Below, in pieces: positions 36,588 to 45,963 of a stretch of 64,000 bases of DNA (its first letter is position 1; each line of letters opens with the position of its first letter). A program made the translations under genes and the position numbers. This DNA comes from Comamonas sp. SCN 65-56. GTDB lineage: Bacteria; Pseudomonadota; Gammaproteobacteria; Burkholderiales; Burkholderiaceae_C. The notes beneath the pieces were generated by a model that did no database searches, was not told the origin of the DNA, and worked only from the letters and a program-made list of their open reading frames with translations. The stretch covers positions 62,001-126,000 of the forward strand of contig NZ_MEDS01000006.1 in the NCBI RefSeq assembly GCF_001724135.1, in the 5' to 3' direction.

Positions 36588-38012
36588 TCAAAGCGCGAAG
36601 ATCTTGCCTGGATTGAGAATGTTCTTGGGGTCGAGCGCGCGCTTGATGGCGCGCATCATGTCAATGCTGCCCGCCCCCGCCTCATCGACCAGAAAGCCCA
36701 TCTTGTGCAGGCCGACGCCGTGCTCGCCGGTGCAGGTGCCGCCGAGTTTCAGTGCACGGGCGACGAGCTGGTGGTTGAGCTGCTCGGCACGGGCGCGCTC
36801 GTCGGCGTCATCGGGGTCGATCAGATAGCCCATGTGGAAGTTGCCATCACCCACATGGCCGACGAGGAAGTAGGGGATGCGGCTGGCGTTGGCCTCATCA
36901 ACGCTGTCGAGCAGGGCGTCCGCCAGGCGCGAGATCGGCACACAGGTGTCGGTGGTGATGCAGCGGCAGCCCGGGCGGCTGGCCACCGCGGCAAAGTAGG
37001 CGTTGTGCCGCGCGGTCCACAGGCGCGAGCGCTCCTCGGGCGTGTCGGCCCATTCGAAATCGGCGCCGCCGTGCTCGCTGGCGATCTCCTGCACCGTCTC
37101 GGCCTGTTCCTTGACGCTCGCGGGCGAGCCGTGGAACTCCATCAAGAGCAGCGGCTGTTCGCGCAGCGTGAGCTTGCTGTAGTGGTTCACGCCGCGCACG
37201 GCGTTGGCATCGAGCAGCTCCACGCGCGCGATCGGCACGCCGAGCTGGATGGTCTCAATCACCGTACGCACCGCAGCTTCAATCGATGGGAAGGAGCAGA
37301 TCGCCGCACTCACCGCCTCCGGCAAGGGATAGAGGCGCACCGTGATCTCGGTGAACAGGCCCAGCGTGCCTTCGCTGCCCACCATCAGGCGCGTGAGGTC
37401 GTAGCCCGCGCTGCTCTTTCTCGCGCGCGTGCCGGTGCGGATCACCTCGCCGCTGGCCGTGACCACCTCCAGCGCCAGCACGTTCTCGCGCATGGTGCCG
37501 TAGCGCACCGCGTTGGTGCCGCTGGCACGCGTGGCGGTCATGCCGCCAATGCTGGCGTCGGCGCCGGGGTCGATCGGGAAGAACAGCCCCTGATCCTTGA
37601 TCGCATCGTTGAGCTGCTTGCGCGTGATGCCGGGCTGCACCGTGATGGTCAGATCGTCGGCGTTGACCGAGAGCACGCGGTTCATGCGGTTCACGTCGAT
37701 CGTGATGCCGCTTTGCACCGCCAGCAGATGGCCTTCGAGCGAGGAGCCTGCGCCCCAGGCGATGACCGGCACCTCGTGCTGGTTGGCGAGCTTCACCGCA
37801 TCGGCCACGTCTTGCGTGTTTTCGGCAAACACCACGCCCGCGGGCGGCGGGGCATCGGTGAACGGTGATTCGTCACGCCCGTGCTGCTCGCGCACCGCCA
37901 GCGAGGTAGAGAACTGCGCGCCAAAGCGCTGCGTCAGCGCATCGAGCAGCGCCTGCGGCACGGGGCGCGGTGCGATGGCCAGCAACTGGGCGGTAGAGGC
38001 GGGGGCGTTCAT
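36588..38012 (-). CDS. FAD-linked oxidase, D-lactate/glycolate dehydrogenase type (GlcD-like)
   Basis: VAO-family flavoenzyme of 474 residues. The FAD-binding PP-loop is VIAWGAGSSLEGHLLA near residue 90, with ADASIGGMTATRASGTNAVRYG after it, and the C-terminal cap ends in GEHGVGLHK and ALDPKNILNPGKIF. It would oxidise a 2-hydroxyacid such as D-lactate or glycolate and feed electrons to the respiratory chain. ATG 38012 is chosen because the frame upstream is poor. The 178-base gap to the next gene holds nothing clear. Confidence 0.93.
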   Translation of the reverse strand: MNAPASTAQLLAIAPRPVPQALLDALTQRFGAQFSTSLAVREQHGRDESPFTDAPPPAGVVFAENTQDVADAVKLANQHEVPVIAWGAGSSLEGHLLAVQSGITIDVNRMNRVLSVNADDLTITVQPGITRKQLNDAIKDQGLFFPIDPGADASIGGMTATRASGTNAVRYGTMRENVLALEVVTASGEVIRTGTRARKSSAGYDLTRLMVGSEGTLGLFTEITVRLYPLPEAVSAAICSFPSIEAAVRTVIETIQLGVPIARVELLDANAVRGVNHYSKLTLREQPLLLMEFHGSPASVKEQAETVQEIASEHGGADFEWADTPEERSRLWTARHNAYFAAVASRPGCRCITTDTCVPISRLADALLDSVDEANASRIPYFLVGHVGDGNFHMGYLIDPDDADERARAEQLNHQLVARALKLGGTCTGEHGVGLHKMGFLVDEAGAGSIDMMRAIKRALDPKNILNPGKIFAL

Positions 38013-38190
38013 GGCGGAGGGCTCCTGTTCAAGGGTGTTGTGCGCCAGATTGTAGGAACCAGATTGCCGGGACGCACGAAACACACTGTCCATCAAATAC
38101 GGTTGCCCTTGGGGATTGCGGGCTCTTTCCCGCACGGCGGGAGACCCATGGCAAGAGCTGCATCCGTGCCGCCTGCCGCCGCTCACGCTC

Positions 38191-41100
38191 CTAGGTCGCC
38201 AGGGTATGCACGAAGCGCTCGAAATCCGCCGCTGGCAGGGGCTTGCTGAACAGATAGCCCTGCCAGGTGTCGCAGCCGTTGTGCAGCAGGAAGCGCTTTT
38301 GTTCTTCGGTTTCCACGCCTTCGGCAATGGTCGTCAGGCCCAGGGTGTTGCCCAGCGAGACGATGGTACGTGCGATGGCGGCGTCGTTGTCATCCACCAG
38401 CACGTCGCGCACGAAGCTCTGGTCGATCTTGAGCTTGTCCAGCGGCAAACGCTTGAGGTAGGCCAGACTGGAATAGCCCGTACCGAAGTCGTCCAGGGAA
38501 AAGCTCACGCCGTAGCCGCGCAGCTCACCCATCTTGGCGATCGTGCCCTCCACGTCCTGCAGCAGCAAACCTTCGGTGAGCTCCAGCTCCAGGCGCCTGG
38601 CATCGGCCCCGCTGGTGGACAGCGCCGCCAGCACGGTGCCGGTGAACTGTTCCTGATAGAACTGGCGCGGGCTCACGTTGACCGCCAGTTTGATGCCCTT
38701 GAGCAAGGGGTCGGTGTTCCAGCGGGCCAGCACCCGGCAGGCGCTGCCAAGCACCCACTCGCCCAATTGCACGATCAGGCCGGTCTCTTCGGCCAGCGCG
38801 ATGAACTGCGCCGGCGACACGAAGCCGTCTCTCGGGTGGTGCCAGCGCACCAGCGCTTCTGCGCCTATGACTGCGCCGGCGCGAATCTGGGGCTGGTAGT
38901 ACAGCTCGAATTGCTGCTCCTCGATGGCGGCTCGCAGGTCGCGCACCAGGCTGGCGCGCTTTTGCAGCTTCTCGTGCTCCACCTGGCTGTACATGCGCAG
39001 GCTGCCTGGCCCCGCCTGCTTGGCCTGGGACAGCGCCATGTCGGCCTGCTTGAGCAACTCGTCCGCGCTTTCGCGCATGCCCATGAAAAGCGCGATGCCG
39101 ATGCAGGCGCTGGTGTGCAGGGCCTGCCCGCCGATGGTGCTGGGTCTGGCCAGCGCAGCCAGCAGGTGCTGCGCGAACGTTGTCGCATGGTCTCTGGTGG
39201 CGGGTTCCAGCGCAGTCTCTGTCTGCATGACCAGCACAAAGGTGTCGTCGCCATGGCGCGCCACCGTGTCGCCGCTCTTGAGCATGGCCCGCATGCGGGC
39301 GACAGCCTGGCGTAGCATTTCATCACCCGCCTGGTGGCCGGCGGTTTCATTGAGTGCCTTGAAACCGTCCAGGTCCAGCATCAGCACCATTCCTGCCGTG
39401 CCGGCGCGTTCGCTCACGCGCAGCGCATCCTGCAGCGCCTGCGTGAGCGCGCTGCGGTTGGCCGCTCCTGTTAGCGGGTCATGGCTGGCAAGGTAGCGGA
39501 TTTCCGTCTGCGCCTGCTTGCTGTCGGTGATGTCGTCAAGGAGGATCATCTCCCGCCCCGCGGCGATGACCCCTGATGCGGTCACCGTTCGCAGATCGCC
39601 ATTGGCCCTGCGGATGACGTATTCGCGCGCTTCAATCAGGCCGTCGCCTGCCGTGGCTTGCAGTACTCGGGCGTCCCAGTCCGCCCTGATTTGCGCGCGC
39701 GTGCCGACGTCCGGGACGGCCATTGCCAGCCACGCGTCGGTGGTAGGCGCTTCCTCCTGGGTGTAGCCGGTGATGCGTACAAAGGCCTTGTTGCGGTACT
39801 CGATCTCGCCGCCGGGCCTGACCAGCAGGATGGCAATGGGCAAATGGTTGAGGATGGATCGCTGGAGCGCTTCGTTGCGCTGCAGCTGGCGCGCCATCTG
39901 CCGCCGCGCGGTGATGTCCTGGGCAATGCAGATTGCCTGGGTCGGTGTTTCGCCGGGTTCCGCCAGCGGCGAAATCGTCAGGTCCACCCAGACTTCCGAG
40001 CCGTCGTTGTGGCGCAGCCGCTTGTCGATGCGCATCGATGTGGCATCGCTCTCGTGCAATGCGAGAAATTCCTTTTGCTCCTGCACCGTGTCGGGGTGGT
40101 AGTGCCACCTCCAGTACGACTGTCCCGTGAGCTGCTCGCCGCGATAGCCCAATATGTCGGCAAGGCGCGCGTTGGCTTCCACGACTGCGCCGCTCCCCAT
40201 ATCGATAACGGCAACGCCAAGGATGTTTTGCTCGAAGACGCGTTTGAGCATGAGCTCGCGCTGGCGCAAGGTGGCCCGTGCCGAGGTCAGCTCCAGCAGG
40301 CTTTGCTGGCGTCTTTGGAGCATTCCCAAGGCGGCAAACGCCAGCAACAGGGACAGGCCTGCGCCGGCACTGCCTATCCACCAGGGCAGCGAGCGCTCGG
40401 CGCTGGAAAGCAGCGACACGGCTGGTGTGACGCTCACCAGCCAGCGCCTGCCGCCCATCAGCAATGGCACCTGGGCCGCCAAGGGTGACTGCATGGCCCG
40501 CGGCGTCGCGGCGTCACCAGTCAGCAGCACCGGGGCGTCGGCGGTCACGTCTTCGATGCGCAGAAACACCTTGTCGCGCCCGCTTGCCGTCTTGGTCGCA
40601 TGCAGTAATCCGCTGGTGCTCACGGTGACGACCGTCGAGCCCAGGTAGGGTGCCGCTGCCGCCACCGGCTGCGATGGATGGACCGCGTAGCGCAAGACGA
40701 AAGCCTTGCGATCCTGCCCGCCTTGCAGGAGCTCGAAAGGCGCCGAGAGCACCAGGCCGGGCGTGCCCGTCGTTCTGAGGATCGTCTCCATGTTGTCCGG
40801 CTGCGACAGCGTATCCAGGCCGACCAGCTGCCCGGCATCCTTGAACGGCCAGAACTGCTCGATGATGTAGTGCTGCTCGCCGGGCAGCTGCGGGTGCACG
40901 CTTAGCGTGTGCGTCTCGCTGAGCCGCGGGTGCAGCTGGCGCAGATGGTCGGTGTAGCGCGCCAGATCCTTGTCGGGCACCATTCGGGTAAACGCGACGC
41001 TGCGCACCTCCGGGAAGGTGTCCGCTACCGCATGGCTGTCCACGATGGAGCGGAACATCCAGGCCGGCAGGTCGGGCCGCGCCGCGATCACGTCGCGCGT

Positions 41101-41322
41101 ACTCGCGGCGATACCGGCGTAGGCTTTCACGCGCTGTTCGATGTCGCTCGCCAGCGACTCGGCAATGGCTTGAAGGCGATCCTGCTGCACCTCCAGATTC
41201 GCTGCCTTCTGGCGCTGCACAAGCGCAGCCGTGACGCCAAGACCGGCGACCAAAACCACTGCGGCAATGGCCTTGGGCGACAGTGGCGTAGTGGCTCTGC
41301 CGTGGTTTTTGGCTGTCATCAT
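38191..41322 (-). CDS. CHASE-PAS-PAS-GGDEF-EAL membrane signalling protein
   Basis: A 1043-residue membrane protein. An N-terminal helix (about 18-38) and a second (about 315-335) enclose a CHASE sensor (FPEVRSVAFTRMVPDKDLARY). Two PAS domains follow (about 355-600), then GGDEF (about 610-780) and EAL (about 790-1040). The GGDEF motif is degenerate, RHGDDTFV in place of GGDEF, so cyclase activity is unlikely, but the EAL domain keeps EALVRW, NVSPRQF, the DDFGTGYSS loop and EGVET. It is therefore probably a c-di-GMP phosphodiesterase controlled by an extracytoplasmic ligand. Confidence 0.92.
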   Translation of the reverse strand: MMTAKNHGRATTPLSPKAIAAVVLVAGLGVTAALVQRQKAANLEVQQDRLQAIAESLASDIEQRVKAYAGIAASTRDVIAARPDLPAWMFRSIVDSHAVADTFPEVRSVAFTRMVPDKDLARYTDHLRQLHPRLSETHTLSVHPQLPGEQHYIIEQFWPFKDAGQLVGLDTLSQPDNMETILRTTGTPGLVLSAPFELLQGGQDRKAFVLRYAVHPSQPVAAAAPYLGSTVVTVSTSGLLHATKTASGRDKVFLRIEDVTADAPVLLTGDAATPRAMQSPLAAQVPLLMGGRRWLVSVTPAVSLLSSAERSLPWWIGSAGAGLSLLLAFAALGMLQRRQQSLLELTSARATLRQRELMLKRVFEQNILGVAVIDMGSGAVVEANARLADILGYRGEQLTGQSYWRWHYHPDTVQEQKEFLALHESDATSMRIDKRLRHNDGSEVWVDLTISPLAEPGETPTQAICIAQDITARRQMARQLQRNEALQRSILNHLPIAILLVRPGGEIEYRNKAFVRITGYTQEEAPTTDAWLAMAVPDVGTRAQIRADWDARVLQATAGDGLIEAREYVIRRANGDLRTVTASGVIAAGREMILLDDITDSKQAQTEIRYLASHDPLTGAANRSALTQALQDALRVSERAGTAGMVLMLDLDGFKALNETAGHQAGDEMLRQAVARMRAMLKSGDTVARHGDDTFVLVMQTETALEPATRDHATTFAQHLLAALARPSTIGGQALHTSACIGIALFMGMRESADELLKQADMALSQAKQAGPGSLRMYSQVEHEKLQKRASLVRDLRAAIEEQQFELYYQPQIRAGAVIGAEALVRWHHPRDGFVSPAQFIALAEETGLIVQLGEWVLGSACRVLARWNTDPLLKGIKLAVNVSPRQFYQEQFTGTVLAALSTSGADARRLELELTEGLLLQDVEGTIAKMGELRGYGVSFSLDDFGTGYSSLAYLKRLPLDKLKIDQSFVRDVLVDDNDAAIARTIVSLGNTLGLTTIAEGVETEEQKRFLLHNGCDTWQGYLFSKPLPAADFERFVHTLAT

Positions 41323-41493
41323 GGTGGTCGATTTGTGCGCGCGGACGAACGCCGGGTTTTGCGCACTGCAAGGCTTTATGTTGCCATGGCTTGGGGCGCT
41401 GCAACCCCAGTAGCCCGAAAATCAATGCGGACCTGTTGTGTTTCGGCCGGGGCACAATGCGCGCCACCCAAAGGATTTGAAGAAAGGCACGCC

Positions 41494-42072
41494 ATGGGAA
41501 AACGGGTAACGGCCGTGGCCACGCGCACCGGCGACGATGGCAGCACCGGGCTGGGCAACAACACGCGCGTCTCCAAGGCCAGCGGCCGCCCGCACGCCAT
41601 GGGCGATGTGGACGAGCTCAACAGCCACATCGGGCTGCTGCTGTGCGAGCGCCTTCCCGGCGATATGCGCGAGCTGCTGATCGACATCCAGCACCAGCTC
41701 TTCAACCTGGGCGGCGAGCTGGCGATGCCGGGCTTCGAGATATTGAAGGACGATGCGCTGGCGCAGCTCGATGCGGCGCTGAAGCACTACAACCAGACGC
41801 TGCCCGGCCTGCAGGAGTTCATCCTGCCCGCGGGCACGCGCGCTGCCTGCCAGGCGCATGTCTGCCGCACCATTGCGCGCCGCGCCGAGCGCTCGGTCGT
41901 CGCGTTGCAGCAGAGCGAGGAAATGCGGCCGACGCCGCGCCAGTACCTCAACCGCCTGTCGGACTTGCTGTTCGTGCTCTCGCGCGTGCTCAACCGCCAG
42001 GATGGCGGTGCCGAGGTGTACTGGAAGAGCGAACGGCTGGCGCGCGCCGAGCGCGAGGATGCTTCTGAATAA
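41494..42072 (+). CDS. cob(I)yrinic acid a,c-diamide adenosyltransferase, PduO type
   Basis: ATP:corrinoid adenosyltransferase of 192 residues that makes adenosylcobalamin. The ATP-binding segment VATRTGDDGSTGLG lies near residue 7 and RRAERSVVAL with YLNRLSDLLFVLSRVLNR marks the C-terminal helices, including the conserved Arg that binds ATP. ATG 41494 follows GAAAGG. It diverges from the EAL protein over 171 bases in which no other feature is visible. Stands alone, not in a cobalamin operon. Confidence 0.93.
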   Translation: MGKRVTAVATRTGDDGSTGLGNNTRVSKASGRPHAMGDVDELNSHIGLLLCERLPGDMRELLIDIQHQLFNLGGELAMPGFEILKDDALAQLDAALKHYNQTLPGLQEFILPAGTRAACQAHVCRTIARRAERSVVALQQSEEMRPTPRQYLNRLSDLLFVLSRVLNRQDGGAEVYWKSERLARAEREDASE

Positions 42073-42110
42073 GGAGCTGCAAACGCTTGCCTATCTAGCG
42101 CTGTACTCAT
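42073..42110 (+). repeat. short palindromic repeat, copy 6
   Basis: GGAGCTGCAAACGCTTGCC followed by TATCTAGCGCTGTACTCAT, directly after the adenosyltransferase stop and just before the convergent thioesterase stop. AACGCTTG/TAGCGCT partial stem. Fills nearly the whole 44-base gap. Confidence 0.6.
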
Positions 42111-42116
42111 ATTCGA

Positions 42117-42539
42117 CTATGAAGCCAGCACCGCCATCGTGATGCGTGAGGTGCAGGTGGCCTGCCCCGCGTCGTTCACCATGTCGATCTGCCAGACCTG
42201 CGTCGTGCGGCCGATGTGCACCGGCCGCGCGGTGGCCGTGACCCAGCCGCTGGTGGTGGCGCGCAGGTGGTTGGCGTTGATATCCAGGCCCACGGCGCGG
42301 TGGCCTTCGGGGCTGCTGTAGTAGGCGCCGGTGGAGCCCAGGGTTTCGGCCAGCACCACGCTCACGCCGCCATGCAGCAGGCCGAAGGGCTGGCGCGTGC
42401 GCGCATCCACCGGCACGCGCGCGCGCAGGAAGTCGTCGCCGATTTCCAGCATTTCAATTCCCAGGTGGGCGACGGTGGTGCCCACGTGCACGCGGGTGAT
42501 TTCTTCGAGCGAGATGGGCTTTTTCCAGATGGCGGGCAT
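42117..42539 (-). CDS. hotdog-fold thioesterase (PaaI/EntH-like)
   Basis: A 140-residue hotdog enzyme of the PaaI/YbdB group that hydrolyses acyl-CoA or acyl-carrier-protein thioesters. The catalytic segment is FGLLHGGVSVVLAETLGSTGA (HGG near residue 57 and the acid Glu), followed by GLDINANHLR, the usual strand. ATG 42539. Many relatives accept 1,4-dihydroxy-2-naphthoyl-CoA or hydroxyphenylacetyl-CoA; which applies here is unclear. Confidence 0.9.
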   Translation of the reverse strand: MPAIWKKPISLEEITRVHVGTTVAHLGIEMLEIGDDFLRARVPVDARTRQPFGLLHGGVSVVLAETLGSTGAYYSSPEGHRAVGLDINANHLRATTSGWVTATARPVHIGRTTQVWQIDMVNDAGQATCTSRITMAVLAS

Positions 42540-42624
42540 GGCGCGATGGCTGAGTCGTTGGGTGATGCCGACATCTTAGGCAGCAGTGCGCGCCCGCGCT
42601 GTCACCCCTGCGTATCATCCGGCC

Positions 42625-43338
42625 ATGTCGCTCGCTTGCCCCTCGTGCCGCCAGCCCATGCACAGCCGCCAGTTCGCCGCGCGCGAAAGCGGTTTCATCG
42701 AGCTGGACCTGTGCTTTGCCTGCCAGGGCCTGTGGTTCGATCCGCACGAGAATACGCGCCTGGCGCCGCAGGCGGTCAACGAGCTGTTCGAGCTGCTGCA
42801 TGAGCACCGTGGCGACGCGAGCCACCCGCTTGCCCCGCGCCTGCGCTGCACGCGCTGCACGCGCGAGCTGGCGCGCGGCTTTGACGTGGCGCAGGGCGGG
42901 CGCTACGTCACCTGGCGCTGCGCGCAGCGCCACGGGCGCTTCTCCACCTTCGGCTCGTTCATGGTCGAGAAGGGTTTTGTGCGCCATCTCACGGCGCAGG
43001 AGATCAGTGCCCTTGCCGCGCGCGTCGATACCGTGCGCTGCACCGGCTGCGGCGGGCCGATCAACATCCGCACGCAGGATGCCTGCCCTTGGTGCCACTC
43101 GGCGATTTCGCTGCTGGATGCCAAGGCGGTGGAGAAGGCGCTGGAGCGCCACAGCACCGAGGCGCTCAGAACCGCGCAGAGCCAGACGCCCGATGCGCTG
43201 GCCGATGCGCTGGTGGCGCTGGAGCGCCAGCGCATGAACGAACAGCGCGAGCAAGCCTCGACATGGAGCAGTGTGGGCAGCGACGTGGATTTGCTCAGCG
43301 CCGGCCTGGACCTGCTCTGGGGCATGTTCCGGCGCTGA
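42625..43338 (+). CDS. zinc-ribbon protein (TFIIB-type zinc finger)
   Basis: A 237-residue protein with four pairs of Cys-x2-Cys: CPSC at the start, CFAC followed by GLWFDPHE (a zf-TFIIB domain with the characteristic WFD), CTRC, and CTGC...CPWC. The C-terminal half is helical and Gln-rich and ends with LLWGMFRR. The zinc-ribbon assignment is clear; the molecular role is not. ATG 42625, convergent with uraA with only 9 bases between the stops. Confidence 0.8.
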   Translation: MSLACPSCRQPMHSRQFAARESGFIELDLCFACQGLWFDPHENTRLAPQAVNELFELLHEHRGDASHPLAPRLRCTRCTRELARGFDVAQGGRYVTWRCAQRHGRFSTFGSFMVEKGFVRHLTAQEISALAARVDTVRCTGCGGPINIRTQDACPWCHSAISLLDAKAVEKALERHSTEALRTAQSQTPDALADALVALERQRMNEQREQASTWSSVGSDVDLLSAGLDLLWGMFRR

Positions 43339-43347
43339 ACCGGCCGC

Positions 43348-44634
43348 CTACCTTCTGGGCTGCAGCAGCGCGTTGAGCAAGATCGCGCCAAAGGTCGCGG
43401 TGCCGATGCCGCCGAGCGCGAAGTCGCCGAACTTGAGCGTGAATTCGCCCGTGCCCAGCACCAGCGGAATCGCTGCGACGATGAGGTTGCGCGGCTGTGA
43501 AAAATCCACCTTGTTGTCCACCCAGATCTTGGCGCCGGTGATCGCGATCAGGCCGAAGACGACGATGGACACGCCCCCCATTACCGGCAGCGGAATCGCC
43601 TGGATCAGCGCGCCGAACTTGGGGCTGAAGCCCAGCAGCAGCGCGATGAACGCGGCAATCAGGAACACCGCGGTGGAATAGATGCGCGTGGCCGCCATCA
43701 CGCCAATGTTCTCGGCGTAGGTCGTGACGCCCGTGCCGCCGCCCGCGCCGCTCACCATCGTCGCGATGCCATCACCGATGAAGGCGCGGCCCAGATACGG
43801 ATCCAGATCCTTGCCGGTCATCGCTGTCACCGCTTTCAGGTGCCCGAGGTTCTCCGCCACCAGGATGATCACGACGGGCACGATCAGCACCATCGCCGCG
43901 CCACTGAATACCGGCGCGTGAAACTGCGGCATCCCGAGCCAGGGCGCGCTGGCGATGCCCGAGACGTCAAACGGCTTGCCCAGCCCCATGCCGTTGGTCA
44001 GCAGCGCGTAGAGCACGGTGGCGATGAGCAGGCCGACGACGATCAACAGGCGCTGCACCATGCCCCTGGTGAACACCGCCACCGCGGCGACGCAAAGAAA
44101 CGTCATCGCCTGCATCCAGCTCTCGAAATTGTTGGCCGCCATGTTCTTGACCGGGATGCCCGCCAGGTTCAGCCCGATCACCGCGACCACCGCGCCGGTG
44201 ACCACCGGTGGCATGAAGCGCTCGATCCATCCGGTGCCGATCGCGTGCACGATGAGGCCGATCAGCACGTAGACCGCGCCGCAGGCGATGATGCCGCCCA
44301 GCGCCACGCCGATGTTGGCGTTCAGCCCCTTGCCCGCGTAGGCGGTGGCGGCGATCACCACGCCGATGAAGGCGAACGACGAACCGAGGTAGCTCGGCAC
44401 CTTGCCGCCGGTGACGAGGAAAAAGATCAGCGTGCCGATGCCGCTCATGAACACCGCGAGATTCGGGTCGAACCCCATGAGGATGGGCGCGAGCACGGTG
44501 GAGCCAAACATCGCGATCACGTGCTGGATGCCCATCAGGCCGGTTTCCTTCCACGGCAGGCGCTCGTCCGGGCCGATCACGCCGCCGCCCGCCAGCACCT
44601 CGGTGGGCACCGCTCTCCAATTGAAAAACCCCAT
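43348..44634 (-). CDS. uraA: uracil/xanthine permease (NCS2 family)
   Basis: Inner-membrane nucleobase symporter of 428 residues with about 14 helices. GLMGIQHVIAMFGSTVLAPILMGF near the start, the PPVVTGAVVAVIGLNLAG stretch (TM5-6) and SGAGGGTGVTTYAENIGVMAATRIYS (split at TTYAENIG), which carries the substrate-binding Glu, are typical of UraA. It imports uracil with a proton. No purine or pyrimidine genes adjoin it. Complete. Confidence 0.94.
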   Translation of the reverse strand: MGFFNWRAVPTEVLAGGGVIGPDERLPWKETGLMGIQHVIAMFGSTVLAPILMGFDPNLAVFMSGIGTLIFFLVTGGKVPSYLGSSFAFIGVVIAATAYAGKGLNANIGVALGGIIACGAVYVLIGLIVHAIGTGWIERFMPPVVTGAVVAVIGLNLAGIPVKNMAANNFESWMQAMTFLCVAAVAVFTRGMVQRLLIVVGLLIATVLYALLTNGMGLGKPFDVSGIASAPWLGMPQFHAPVFSGAAMVLIVPVVIILVAENLGHLKAVTAMTGKDLDPYLGRAFIGDGIATMVSGAGGGTGVTTYAENIGVMAATRIYSTAVFLIAAFIALLLGFSPKFGALIQAIPLPVMGGVSIVVFGLIAITGAKIWVDNKVDFSQPRNLIVAAIPLVLGTGEFTLKFGDFALGGIGTATFGAILLNALLQPRR

Positions 44635-44699
44635 CGTCTTCTCCTTGCTTTGTCAGGGTGGCGCGATGGTAGAGGGTTTGTCTTGGGTGTGGTGAAATA

Positions 44700-45191
44700 T
44701 TAATGAAACCCAGCGCTGACGCTTTGTGGCAGGGCGCTGGCAGCTATGCTTGTTGCATCATCCAAAGTGCGGGCGATGCGCACGCCAGAGGCTTGCAAGC
44801 GCTTGGCCAGGCACAGCACCGCCTTGTCCTTGGACAGCAGCAACGCCCGCTGTTGCACTGCCAGGTCGATGAACTTCTGGTCGTCCGCATCCTTGCAGCG
44901 CCAGGGCGCTTCGAGTGCAGCGGCAACAAGCGTGGTGTGCGCATCCCATTGCGCCAGCACGTCCTGGGGCTTGCGCAGCGCACGCGCCAGCCATAGGGCG
45001 ATCGCCGGGTAGTCCAGCACGCGCTGCAGCTCATCGCGCATGGCCTGGGTGGCATACCAGGGCATGTCACTTTGGCCCAGCTGCACGCGCAGGGTGGCAG
45101 CGGCCGGATCTTCAAAGACCCAGAGGTCCAGCACGATGTTGGTGTCTATCACCAGCGCAGCGTGTCCGGCGGTTGGGGTGCCAGCCTGCAT
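44700..45191 (-). CDS. PIN-domain protein, putative toxin-antitoxin toxin component
   Basis: A 163-residue PIN-fold ribonuclease-like protein. The acidic active site is visible as VIDTNIVLDLWVF (Asp near residue 16), ATQAMRDELQRVL with Glu, and DADDQKFIDLAVQQRA with two Asp; LLSKDKAVL is the usual following segment. This layout matches the PIN-family toxins that pair with a small antitoxin, but none is found next to it. The last 15 residues or so (SIAASALPQSVSAGFH) are encoded by a palindromic-repeat copy that replaces the original C-terminus. The start at 45191 is an ATG. Confidence 0.82.
   Translation of the reverse strand: MQAGTPTAGHAALVIDTNIVLDLWVFEDPAAATLRVQLGQSDMPWYATQAMRDELQRVLDYPAIALWLARALRKPQDVLAQWDAHTTLVAAALEAPWRCKDADDQKFIDLAVQQRALLLSKDKAVLCLAKRLQASGVRIARTLDDATSIAASALPQSVSAGFH
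44704..44750 (-). repeat. short palindromic repeat, copy 7, forming the 3' end of the PIN gene
   Basis: On the minus strand, ATAGCTGCCAGCGCCCTGCC followed by ACAAAGCGTCAGCGCTGGG. It encodes the final residues and stop codon of the PIN gene, so insertion here supplied a new C-terminus. Confidence 0.65.
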
Positions 45192-45213
45192 GGCGGTCCG
45201 GGTGCAAGCGCCG

Positions 45214-45963
45214 TCAGCGTACCGGCCGGGTGAAATAGCGCTGTGGCCAGGGTTCATCGGCCAGCGTGTAGTGCCACCACTCCTCGGGCAGATTGCGCCA
45301 GCCGTGCGACTGCATCAGCGCGCGCAGCCACAGGCGGTTGCGCCGCACCGCGGGCGGCTGCTCGGCGTCTTCGGTGTGCGAGTGCTCGTCAAAAAGATCA
45401 AACGGTGTGCCCATGTCCACTTCCTGCCCCAACGCCACGGGCCCGGCGATGACTTGGGTGGCGCGCGTCGCGTCTTGCACGACGAGCGTCAGATCGGCGG
45501 TGCTGGCGCGGCTGTGACCGGATTTTTCGGCGATGTAGCCGCGCGCGAACAGCTCGGACTTGGGCACGCGCGGGTAGTACTCGGCCTTGGTGCGCTGATC
45601 GGCGAGGTCCGCGCCCCAGCGCACGAAATCATCCACCGCCATCTGCGGGCGGTAGCAGTCAAAGACCTTCAGGCCCAGGCCGTGCGCGGCGAGGTCGTGC
45701 TGCACCCGGGCGAGCGAGTGTGCCGCCGCCTGGCTCAGCCAGCACTGCGGGGCCTCGTACCCGGCGATGGGACGGCCGACGAAGTTGTTGGCGCCAAAGT
45801 AGCGCATGTCCTGCACCACGGTGGGGGCAAGCCGGCTGAGCGGCACGAGTTCATTGTGCGCACCGGGCGCGGTGGCGGCGCAGGCCGTGAGCAGGCTGGC
45901 CAGCACGGCGGCGGCCGCCAGGGTGGCAGTGCCTGACCACGGGCGCGATGCGGCTAGCTTCAT
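45214..45963 (-). CDS. ddpX: D-alanyl-D-alanine dipeptidase, VanX/DdpX family (lipoprotein)
   Basis: A 249-residue zinc dipeptidase that cleaves D-Ala-D-Ala. A lipobox (LLTAC, Cys28) anchors it to the membrane. Zinc ligands and catalytic residues are in place: FDCYRP (Arg105), SGHSRASTADL (His150, Asp157) and PEEWWHY (Glu228, His231). In non-resistant bacteria these enzymes recycle cell-wall peptides. The start overlaps the methyltransferase stop by 4 bases. Confidence 0.92.
   Translation of the reverse strand: MKLAASRPWSGTATLAAAAVLASLLTACAATAPGAHNELVPLSRLAPTVVQDMRYFGANNFVGRPIAGYEAPQCWLSQAAAHSLARVQHDLAAHGLGLKVFDCYRPQMAVDDFVRWGADLADQRTKAEYYPRVPKSELFARGYIAEKSGHSRASTADLTLVVQDATRATQVIAGPVALGQEVDMGTPFDLFDEHSHTEDAEQPPAVRRNRLWLRALMQSHGWRNLPEEWWHYTLADEPWPQRYFTRPVR

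Noticed and set aside
41323-41493. A riboswitch (cobalamin type) before the adenosyltransferase gene
   Set aside because: The 171-base gap shows no B12-box-like sequence and no obvious conserved stems.
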